A stretch of DNA of 7,698 nucleotides from Bacillota bacterium. GTDB lineage: Bacteria > Bacillota > Clostridia > Peptostreptococcales > Anaerovoracaceae. Shown here piece after piece: positions 1-4,896 of the stretch. Under the pieces are notes generated by a model. That model was not told where the DNA came from and made no database searches. It saw only the letters and a program-made list of their open reading frames with translations. The first letter of the stretch is position 1. Each line of letters starts with the position of its first letter. The stretch is taken from contig JAFWVZ010000119.1 in the NCBI GenBank assembly GCA_017523605.1, positions 1 to 7,698 on the forward strand, read 5' to 3'. A program made the translations under genes and the position numbers.

Positions 1-763
1 GGCGCTGGTGCCTTATATGTCCGTACTCACCGTTAAGGTCCTGAGTTATAACGATCTGCGGCTTGAAGCGCCTTATCATCTCGGTCACGTACTCCGTGAT
101 CGCGAAGAACCCTTTCCATTCTCCGCTGTACAGCCTGTAACCTTCGTGCGCAGCGTCGAATCTACCGGTCTGAGGATACTGTTTAACTCCTAGCGCCCAG
201 AGCCCGTTCATCCTTTCGTGTTCGCGTACTGTCGTTTTATTGAAATATCCCATAAGGTGGACAACTTCTATCTTAAGGTCCGTTTGTTCAGCAAGCGTAG
301 CGATCGCTCCGCCGAGGAACAGAACGTCATCGTCCGGATGTGTTGCAAACACCAGAACGTCTGCCTTTTCCGGCTGAGGCTCCCAGACTTCAACGTCCGC
401 AGGAAGAAGGCCGTCCTTCGGGAAGGCTTTTATAAGGAAGATCCTTGAAGCATTGGTCATGCAAAGCTCCGCCTCCGTAACGTCTTCCGGAAGTTCAACG
501 TATTCGTGCTGGAATCCGTTTATGCCGCATCTGATCTCCGTGCCGTCCGCTTTAAGGGTCCATTCTCCGGGTATGTTTCCCCATTCGATGTATATGCGGG
601 AAAAGCCGGCAGAAGAAGAGATCTTAATGGATCCCCCCGCTCCGCAGCTTTTAGAAGGAACAACAAGATCTACCGCAGACGATGTGTCCGCAGCAAATGC
701 ATTAGCCGTAAAAACTGACTGTATCATGGCGATTATCAATAGAATGACTGCTGCTTTCTTCAA
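1..763 (-). CDS. Exported PIG-L/LmbE-family deacetylase, C-terminus cut by window edge
   Basis: Likely a zinc-dependent N-acetyl-sugar-type deacetylase working outside the membrane; the substrate is unknown. 254 codons are visible. Residues 1-24 form a signal peptide: two lysines, a hydrophobic core (AVILLIIAM) and an AFA cleavage site before ADTSS, with no lipobox cysteine. Residues about 25-130 look like a beta-rich domain that I do not recognise. The PIG-L domain then opens with a hydrophobic strand and ATHPDDD (H142, D144, D145), and near the cut end shows GEYGHIRH (H249, H252). In the family, MshB included, the first Asp of HPDD is the proposed base, while the His, second Asp and distal His bind zinc. 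The usual HPDDE is HPDDD here. The start is TTG, because an in-frame TAA lies 11 codons upstream with no ATG between, and a strong SD is correctly spaced. The gene lies 29 nt after the XRE regulator with no terminator in the gap, so the two are probably cotranscribed. The family is clear; the function is not. Confidence 0.88.
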   Translation of the reverse strand, partial: MKKAAVILLIIAMIQSVFTANAFAADTSSAVDLVVPSKSCGAGGSIKISSSAGFSRIYIEWGNIPGEWTLKADGTEIRCGINGFQHEYVELPEDVTEAELCMTNASRIFLIKAFPKDGLLPADVEVWEPQPEKADVLVFATHPDDDVLFLGGAIATLAEQTDLKIEVVHLMGYFNKTTVREHERMNGLWALGVKQYPQTGRFDAAHEGYRLYSGEWKGFFAITEYVTEMIRRFKPQIVITQDLNGEYGHIRHQR

Positions 764-769
764 GGAATT

Positions 770-776
770 CTCCTTA
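770..776 (-). promoter_or_regulatory. Shine-Dalgarno that fixes the TTG start of the PIG-L gene
   Basis: Read on the minus strand this is TAAGGAG, 6 nt before TTG at 763-761. The first in-frame ATG is codon 13, inside the signal-peptide core; starting there would remove the two N-terminal lysines. Both facts support TTG as the start. Confidence 0.8.
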
Positions 777-792
777 GGGAAGCTGAAAATGG

Positions 793-1557
793 TTATCTCT
801 TTTTATACAGAACAAGCTCCGGATCCGCGCCGCCGCACCCGTATGTGCAGACAAGGATGAAGTCCATGTTTGCCAGAACGCCGAAGCACCTGTCGCCGCC
901 GAGCCCGGACTCCAGCTGGTTTCCCAGATATGTAGTCCCGTCGTTAAGGAACTTTACACGCATGCCGTTTGGAAGCGGATATTCAAGATTAACGTAACTA
1001 CCGACCAGAGCGTTGAGCGATTCCAGTTTCGGCATGCCCTCAACGTGCAGATCGTTGATCTCGTCAATAAGCTGTTTCTTGAACTGATCGAACTGTCCGT
1101 CGTCGCTCAGCTCTTCGTACCTTTTCCAGTAGTCCAGCGTCGGCAGGATGTGTTTCATGTGTTCGCGTGCCTGATCCTCGGTAAAGCCCTGCTCTACCAT
1201 GTGAGGAATGCAGACCCTTATAAGATCGTCCATGTCGCTGTAGGTGTATGTTCCGTCCGCGTAGCACCACTGGCAGTAGTCTTCGTTAAGGGAGCCGTCC
1301 TTGTTCTTTCCGATGATGGAATCATCCAGCGGCATTCCGCAGCACTGGCATATGAGCTGTCTCGGTGAGCCGAGCAAGGTGTTGATGGAAACGTTGAACA
1401 GACCGGACAGAAGTTTAAGGGTCTCGGTATTCGGGACAGTCTCCCCGTTCTCCCAGCGCGAAACGGCCTGTCTGGTAACGAAGACTTTTTCCGCAAGATC
1501 ATCCTGAGAAAGACCGTTCTTAGTTCTTAATTCATATATTACGTCTTTAGTACACAT
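793..1557 (-). CDS. XRE-type HTH regulator with a zinc ribbon and a small C-terminal domain
   Basis: A cytoplasmic DNA-binding protein of 254 aa, probably a transcriptional regulator. Residues about 5-60 are an XRE/Cro-type helix-turn-helix (LSQDDLAEKVFVTRQAVSRWENGETVPN, given here by its ends: helix 2 begins at LSQDDLA, the recognition helix is TRQAVSRWE). Residues about 68-145 match the putative zinc-ribbon family often found in Clostridia: C70-x-C72-C73-GMPL, then DGS, then YC95-QWC98 and an acidic helical tail. A linker helix follows, and residues about 185-254 form a small, glycine-rich, beta-looking domain that I cannot name. A perfect AGGAGG lies 6 nt before the ATG. The gene is divergent from the MFS transporter and just upstream of the PIG-L gene, so it may control both and itself. 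That role is inferred from position and palindromes, not shown. The ligand could be a metal, a redox signal or a drug; the sequence does not tell. Confidence 0.9.
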   Translation of the reverse strand: MCTKDVIYELRTKNGLSQDDLAEKVFVTRQAVSRWENGETVPNTETLKLLSGLFNVSINTLLGSPRQLICQCCGMPLDDSIIGKNKDGSLNEDYCQWCYADGTYTYSDMDDLIRVCIPHMVEQGFTEDQAREHMKHILPTLDYWKRYEELSDDGQFDQFKKQLIDEINDLHVEGMPKLESLNALVGSYVNLEYPLPNGMRVKFLNDGTTYLGNQLESGLGGDRCFGVLANMDFILVCTYGCGGADPELVLYKKR

Positions 1558-1563
1558 ATCATA

Positions 1564-1569
1564 CCTCCT
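1564..1569 (-). promoter_or_regulatory. Strong SD of the XRE regulator, partly inside a hairpin
   Basis: On the minus strand AGGAGG sits 6 nt before the ATG at 1557-1555. Its first two bases (1569-1568) are also the last two bases of a 7-bp stem formed by 1568-1574 and 1592-1598, so folding of the leader could affect ribosome access. Confidence 0.85.
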
Positions 1570-1598
1570 GCCGTAATTCTAAAACAGAAAGACGGCAG
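1568..1598 (-). promoter_or_regulatory. Hairpin abutting the regulator's ribosome binding site
   Basis: CTGCCGT at 1568-1574 pairs perfectly with ACGGCAG at 1592-1598. Inside, TTCT (1577-1580) pairs with AGAA (1586-1589) across a 2x2 internal loop, leaving a 5-nt end loop. In the minus-strand RNA the 3' arm ends in the first two bases of AGGAGG. No T-run follows, so it is not a terminator. A role in translation control is inferred. Confidence 0.55.
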
Positions 1599-1604
1599 AA
1601 TCAC

Positions 1605-1619
1605 GCAACTGTCTGTTGC
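1605..1619 (-). repeat. Small inverted repeat in the regulator leader
   Basis: GCAAC (1605-1609) and GTTGC (1615-1619) are perfect inverted arms around a 5-nt loop. Weak alone, it gains interest because it is one of four hairpins in a row in the predicted leader. Confidence 0.4.
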
Positions 1620-1641
1620 TGTCAGTAAGCCCCCCTGAGCC

Positions 1642-1658
1642 CCGGTAAAACTTACCGG
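1642..1658 (-). repeat. GC-rich 7-bp inverted repeat in the regulator leader
   Basis: CCGGTAA and TTACCGG are perfect inverted arms with a 3-base centre. In DNA it could be an operator; in the minus-strand leader RNA it would be a stable hairpin with a tight loop. The GTAAG of its arm could alternatively pair with CTTAC (1623-1627 read on the minus strand), so two competing folds are possible. It is not followed by a T-run. Confidence 0.5.
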
Positions 1659-1661
1659 TCA

Positions 1662-1676
1662 ATGCCGGTCGGGCAT
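1662..1676 (-). repeat. Short inverted repeat at the 5' end of the regulator leader
   Basis: ATGCC (1662-1666) and GGCAT (1672-1676) flank a 5-nt loop. It lies just downstream of the predicted minus-strand start site, so it would be the first hairpin of the leader RNA. Confidence 0.35.
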
Positions 1677-1696
1677 CTTTAATAATTCATTTTACA

Positions 1697-1706
1697 ACAA
1701 TATTGT
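1697..1706. promoter_or_regulatory. Candidate operator ACAATATTGT in the regulator promoter spacer
   Basis: A perfect 10-bp palindrome lying between the -35 and -10 boxes of the minus-strand promoter, 2 bp from the -10. A protein bound here should block RNA polymerase. It shares the form ACAnnnnTGT with the palindrome at 1751-1760, 54 bp away centre to centre. Confidence 0.45.
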
Positions 1707-1716
1707 GAGATTCTCA
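1706..1716. promoter_or_regulatory. Palindrome TGAGATTCTCA over the regulator -35 box
   Basis: Arms TGAGA and TCTCA are perfect around one central base. It shares one base with the ACAATATTGT palindrome and covers most of the minus-strand -35 box, so it could be a second binding site for the same or another regulator. Confidence 0.35.
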
Positions 1717-1750
1717 ATAAGACATAGACCCGCATGCAAGTTGATGATGC

Positions 1751-1760
1751 ACATGCATGT
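1751..1760. promoter_or_regulatory. Candidate operator ACATGCATGT upstream of the MFS -10 box
   Basis: A perfect 10-bp palindrome placed where RNA polymerase contacts the plus-strand promoter, 8 bp before the -10 box. It is the second ACAnnnnTGT palindrome in this intergenic region. A related CATGCA also occurs at 1733-1738, 19 bp upstream. Confidence 0.45.
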
Positions 1761-1765
1761 ATTTA

Positions 1766-1774
1766 TGCTATAAT
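1766..1774 (+). promoter_or_regulatory. Extended -10 promoter for the MFS transporter
   Basis: TGC followed by a consensus TATAAT (1769-1774) makes an extended -10 element. No good -35 box stands 16-18 bp upstream; TTGATG at 1741-1746 is 22 bp away, which is too far for a normal promoter. Such a promoter may depend on the extended -10 or on an activator. Transcription would start near 1781, giving a leader of about 50 nt. Confidence 0.6.
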
Positions 1775-1832
1775 GCAAAAATACAGTCAATAATGGCTGT
1801 TGATATAAGATCACCGGAAAGGTCTTCGGAAC

Positions 1833-3068
1833 ATGTTCGACAAGCTTACCTTCCTTTCGCAGTACAAGGGTCTGCGCAAGGAGATCTACGTACTCTTCTT
1901 CGGGCGCGTGGTAACGAATCTGGGCGCAATGGTCTGGCCTATGCTAACCATGATCATGAGCCAGAAGCTGGGAATGGACGCTAGCACCATAGCAGTAGTA
2001 ATGGTGCTGGCGGGCATTGTAATGGTCCCGGCAAACGTTTTCGGAGGCAAGCTGGCCGACAGGTTCAACAAAAAGAAGATCATCGTATATTTCGACATCC
2101 TCTCGATAATCTGCTACATAACCTGCGGCCTTGTACCGCTGTCATATATTACCATAGGGCTGTTCTTCATTGCCGGCATCGGACAGAATCTGGAAGGACC
2201 GTCCTACAACGCTCTGCTTGCGGATCTGTCTACCACTGCCGACCGTGAAAAAGCATATTCTCTTATGTATCTTGGCGGAAACCTGGGACTGGTGCTTTCG
2301 CCCACGATAGCCGGCCTGCTCTTTAAGAACTACCTGTGGCTGTCCTTCATCATCAGCGGCGTTGCCATAGGCTGTTCCACTGTGCTTATAGCGCTCAAGA
2401 TAAAGGACATTACACCGGAAAAGGATACGTCCGAGGAATCTGTATACCAGAAGTCCAGAAGCGACGTAAGCATATTTACCGTACTTAAGGAGAACAAGGT
2501 CGTAGTGCTGTTCTGCGTCGCGATAGCGCTCTATTACGCTGCTTACCACCAGTACGGATACCTTATGCCTCTTGACATGGGAAAAGTCCACGGGGAGAAC
2601 GGCGCCGCGCTGTACGGAACGGTATCCAGCCTCAACTGCATTGTCGTCGTAATATTCACACCGATAATAACAAGAATATTCAAAAACATAATAAACACCA
2701 GGAAGATCCTTATAGGGCAGGCACTGGTGCTTGTAGGTTATGTTACTTTCCTGCTGTTCCTGGGGCGCATCGCGTTCTATTACATAGCGATGCTGCTGTT
2801 TACCTGGGGAGAGATCTTTACGACCATATCCGAGGGGCCGTACACATCCACGCGCATGCCGGCAAGCCACCGCGGACGGATAAACGGTTTTAATTCCGTG
2901 CTGAATTTCGTGCTGCAGAGCGCAAGCCAGCTTTCCGTAGGAGCACTTTACGACAATTACGGTTCCACAGCTGCATGGACGCTCGTGATCGGTATCGTAG
3001 TTGCAGCCATGGTGCTTACAGTAATTCTGATAAAACTGGACCGCAAGGCTTATCCTAAACTTTACTAA
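1833..3068 (+). CDS. MFS transporter, 12-TM efflux-type
   Basis: An inner-membrane carrier of 411 aa, the normal length for the family, probably a proton-driven exporter; the substrate cannot be read from the sequence. The N-half begins with a charged stretch, then TM1 with an arginine (R24), TM2, and the family's motif A in the TM2-TM3 loop (GGKLADRFNKKK, residues 71-82). Residues about 138-163 (R-EKAYSLMYLGGNLG then SPTIAGLL) resemble TM5 of drug-efflux-type MFS proteins. A charged cytoplasmic loop at about 190-215 separates the two six-helix halves, and the protein ends in a short basic tail. The start is firm: an in-frame TAA lies eight codons before the ATG. The SD is modest (GGAAAGG, 10 nt before ATG). 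It is divergent from the XRE regulator, a common arrangement for regulated exporters, and converges on ribF. Confidence 0.9.
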   Translation: MFDKLTFLSQYKGLRKEIYVLFFGRVVTNLGAMVWPMLTMIMSQKLGMDASTIAVVMVLAGIVMVPANVFGGKLADRFNKKKIIVYFDILSIICYITCGLVPLSYITIGLFFIAGIGQNLEGPSYNALLADLSTTADREKAYSLMYLGGNLGLVLSPTIAGLLFKNYLWLSFIISGVAIGCSTVLIALKIKDITPEKDTSEESVYQKSRSDVSIFTVLKENKVVVLFCVAIALYYAAYHQYGYLMPLDMGKVHGENGAALYGTVSSLNCIVVVIFTPIITRIFKNIINTRKILIGQALVLVGYVTFLLFLGRIAFYYIAMLLFTWGEIFTTISEGPYTSTRMPASHRGRINGFNSVLNFVLQSASQLSVGALYDNYGSTAAWTLVIGIVVAAMVLTVILIKLDRKAYPKLY

Positions 3069-3072
3069 GCCT
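3046..3072. repeat. Inverted repeat spanning the convergent stop codons
   Basis: AGGCTTA (3046-3052) and TAAGCCT (3066-3072) are perfect 7-bp arms with a 13-nt loop. The repeat covers the end of the MFS gene and, on the other strand, the end of ribF. It could act as a bidirectional terminator or mRNA 3' end, but neither side is followed by a T-run, so that role is only a guess. Confidence 0.35.
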
Positions 3073-3997
3073 CTATCCCGTGGTATTCCCTTGCCATTAC
3101 GCAGTCTTTTTCTATCTGCGCGGATAAGTCTTCCAGCGTTTCGAACTTAAGCTCCGGACGAAGCATCTTGATGAATTCCACCCTTACTTCCTGACCGTAA
3201 ACGTTGTCCGAGAAGCTGAATATGTGTGTTTCGGCGTTCTTTGCGAATTTTCCGACGCTTGGTTTGTTGCCGACGTTCGTAACTGACTTGTACCACGAAT
3301 TATTAACAAAAGTATTAGTTATGTAAACACCATTTGCGGGCAGCGCCATGTCATGGTTCAGCGCCAGATTGATCGTCGGAAAGCCCATCTTCCTTCCGAA
3401 ATGCTCACCCGGGATCACTCTTCCGCTTATCGTATAGAGTCTTCCGGTAAGCCTACGGAAATCTTCTACGTCGCCTTCGGCAAGCCGCATACGTATAAGC
3501 GTGCTGGAAACGGTCTTTCCTTCCATTCCAAGCTCATCCAGTACGGTAACTCCGAATCCGTATTTGCGTCCCAGCGCCTGGAGAAGTGAAGGATCACCCT
3601 CTCCTCTGTACCCGAAATTATAGTTGAATCCGCAGAAAGCCTGCCTTACGCCAAACGAACCGCACAGAACGTTCTTTACAAAGTCCTCCGGACTGCATGT
3701 CCTGATGCTGTCGTTGAAAGGCACGGCAACCATAATGTCCACGCCAAGAGCTTCAACTGCCATGGCCTTTTCCTTTAAGGTCATGATGCTCTTAACTACA
3801 CACTCCCCTGCCATCTCGTTTATCGGATGGTTGAGGAACGTAAAGACTACAGAACTTATTCCCTGTTCCTTAGCGTATTTGACGCACTCGCTTATTAGAG
3901 CTTGATGTCCCTTATGGACTCCGTCGAAGTTGCCCAGAGCCGCTGCCGAGCTTTCTATTCCTTCTTTTGCTTCGATAAGACTTGTATATAAGATCAT
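3065..3997 (-). CDS. ribF: Bifunctional riboflavin kinase / FAD synthetase
   Basis: Makes FMN from riboflavin and ATP, then FAD from FMN and ATP, in the cytoplasm. At 310 aa it has the usual length. The N-terminal nucleotidyltransferase domain (about 1-185) shows GNFDGVHKGH with H28 and H31, the flavin-side motif FNYNFGYRGEGD (123-134) and VSSTLIR (162-168). The C-terminal riboflavin kinase domain (about 186-305) shows GRKMGFPTINL with T207 and N209 as expected magnesium-site residues, PANGVY, and E255 in AETHIF at the expected catalytic glutamate; the tail KFETLEDL with a downstream IEKD is also typical. The family motif NIGxRPTF is degenerate here (NVGNKPSV). The ATG overlaps the truB stop as ATGA, so translation is probably coupled; its own SD AAAGGTG (4003-4009) is 5 nt upstream. 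It is the last gene of the operon, and its TAG overlaps the MFS stop. Confidence 0.96.
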   Translation of the reverse strand: MILYTSLIEAKEGIESSAAALGNFDGVHKGHQALISECVKYAKEQGISSVVFTFLNHPINEMAGECVVKSIMTLKEKAMAVEALGVDIMVAVPFNDSIRTCSPEDFVKNVLCGSFGVRQAFCGFNYNFGYRGEGDPSLLQALGRKYGFGVTVLDELGMEGKTVSSTLIRMRLAEGDVEDFRRLTGRLYTISGRVIPGEHFGRKMGFPTINLALNHDMALPANGVYITNTFVNNSWYKSVTNVGNKPSVGKFAKNAETHIFSFSDNVYGQEVRVEFIKMLRPELKFETLEDLSAQIEKDCVMAREYHGIEA

Positions 3998-4893
3998 GAA
4001 AACACCTTTACGGGCACAAGACTGTCCCCTGTAAACATTGAAATTCCAAGCAGTACGCCGCTGCGGTAAACAGCTGTCGGTTCGTTCTGCGCAAAACCTT
4101 CCGGATCCATCTTGATCGTAGCTCCGTTAAGATATCTGCGCGACGCTTCTTCCGAAATGTTGAGCTTCGGCATCTGTCCAAGCGCATCTTCCACCGGACG
4201 GACATGTTTAAGTACTTCCTCACGGGTCATGTTCCGCGCATCGTTAAGGTCCAGCGCGTCCTGAAGCGTAAAACCGCAGGCTTCCGTCCTTGTAAGAGAA
4301 GAAAGACAGGCGCCGCAGCCAAGCTTAAGTCCTATGTCGTGGCATATCGTCCTAATATAGGTGCCTCTGGAACAGCAGACCCTTATGCGGCCTTCCGCGG
4401 TCTTAGGATCGTATTCCAAAAGCTCTATGCTGTGGATAGTTACCTTGCGCGGTTCAAGTTTTGGCTTCCCGCCGCCTCGTGCAATGTCGTAAGCCCTTCT
4501 GCAGTTTACGAACACAGCGCTGTAAGCAGGCGGTATCTGGTCTATGGATCCGCGGAATTCATCCAGTACTGCGGATATCTCCACCGCGGAAGACGGAACG
4601 GGCATTCTTTTACCTTCCTGAACTGCGTCCGGATCCGGATCTCCCCAGATGTCCTGAGTAACTGTTGCAAGTCCGAAACGTATGCCGGCCTCGTAGGTCT
4701 TGGACGCGGTATCCATGTATTCAATAAGCTTTGTGGCTTTTCCGAAGCATACAGGAAGAACACCGGTAGCGTTCGGGTCGAGCGTTCCGGTGTGTCCCAT
4801 CTTTCTGATGCCGGTAATGCCTCTCATTATCGCTATAACGTCGTGAGAGGTAAATCCGGCCGGTTTGTTTATTACTATGATGCCGTAGTCCAT
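3994..4893 (-). CDS. truB: tRNA pseudouridine(55) synthase TruB
   Basis: Converts U55 to pseudouridine in the T-loop of tRNAs. At 299 aa it has a normal length. Near the N-terminus VINKPAGFTSHD leads to GHTGTLDPNATGVLP, which contains the catalytic aspartate D39. SKTY supplies the conserved active-site tyrosine (Y67). IPPAYSA (120-126) and RRAYDIAR (132-139) form the next motif, and GTYIRT with R181 the one after; the C-terminal part resembles the PUA-like end. Odd point: the motif normally reads SAxKxxGxR, with a conserved lysine and glycine, but here it is SAVFVNCRR (F128 and C131). All other catalytic residues look intact, so the enzyme is probably active. It starts 3 nt after the nrnA stop and overlaps ribF by 4 nt. 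No clear SD is seen, so it likely depends on coupling to nrnA. Confidence 0.96.
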   Translation of the reverse strand: MDYGIIVINKPAGFTSHDVIAIMRGITGIRKMGHTGTLDPNATGVLPVCFGKATKLIEYMDTASKTYEAGIRFGLATVTQDIWGDPDPDAVQEGKRMPVPSSAVEISAVLDEFRGSIDQIPPAYSAVFVNCRRAYDIARGGGKPKLEPRKVTIHSIELLEYDPKTAEGRIRVCCSRGTYIRTICHDIGLKLGCGACLSSLTRTEACGFTLQDALDLNDARNMTREEVLKHVRPVEDALGQMPKLNISEEASRRYLNGATIKMDPEGFAQNEPTAVYRSGVLLGISMFTGDSLVPVKVFS

Positions 4894-4896
4894 CTG

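Larger units (their letters stand above)
1689..1717 (-). promoter_or_regulatory. Sigma-A-type promoter for the XRE regulator and PIG-L genes
   Basis: On the minus strand TTGAGA (1717-1712) and TAAAAT (1694-1689) are separated by exactly 17 bp. Each box differs from consensus by few bases. Transcription would begin near 1682, giving a leader of about 125 nt before the regulator ATG. The spacer holds the palindrome ACAATATTGT, and the -35 box overlaps a second palindrome, TGAGATTCTCA. Confidence 0.65.

Noticed and set aside
453..860. Plus-strand open frames opposite the start of the PIG-L gene and the end of the XRE gene
   Set aside because: They run antisense across two supported genes and their gap, with no family similarity.
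1642..1676. Intrinsic terminator in the regulator/transporter intergenic region
   Set aside because: The inverted repeats are GC-rich but no run of T follows on either strand, and both flanking genes are transcribed away from each other.
1741..1746. TTGATG as the -35 box of the MFS promoter
   Set aside because: The spacer to TATAAT would be 22 bp, beyond the normal 16-18 bp and even beyond the 19-20 bp of MerR-type promoters.
2142..2870. Open frame of 242 codons on the minus strand inside the MFS gene
   Set aside because: The sense frame is a clear membrane transporter; the antisense product is of low quality (Tyr/Arg-rich, no domain) and has no plausible SD.
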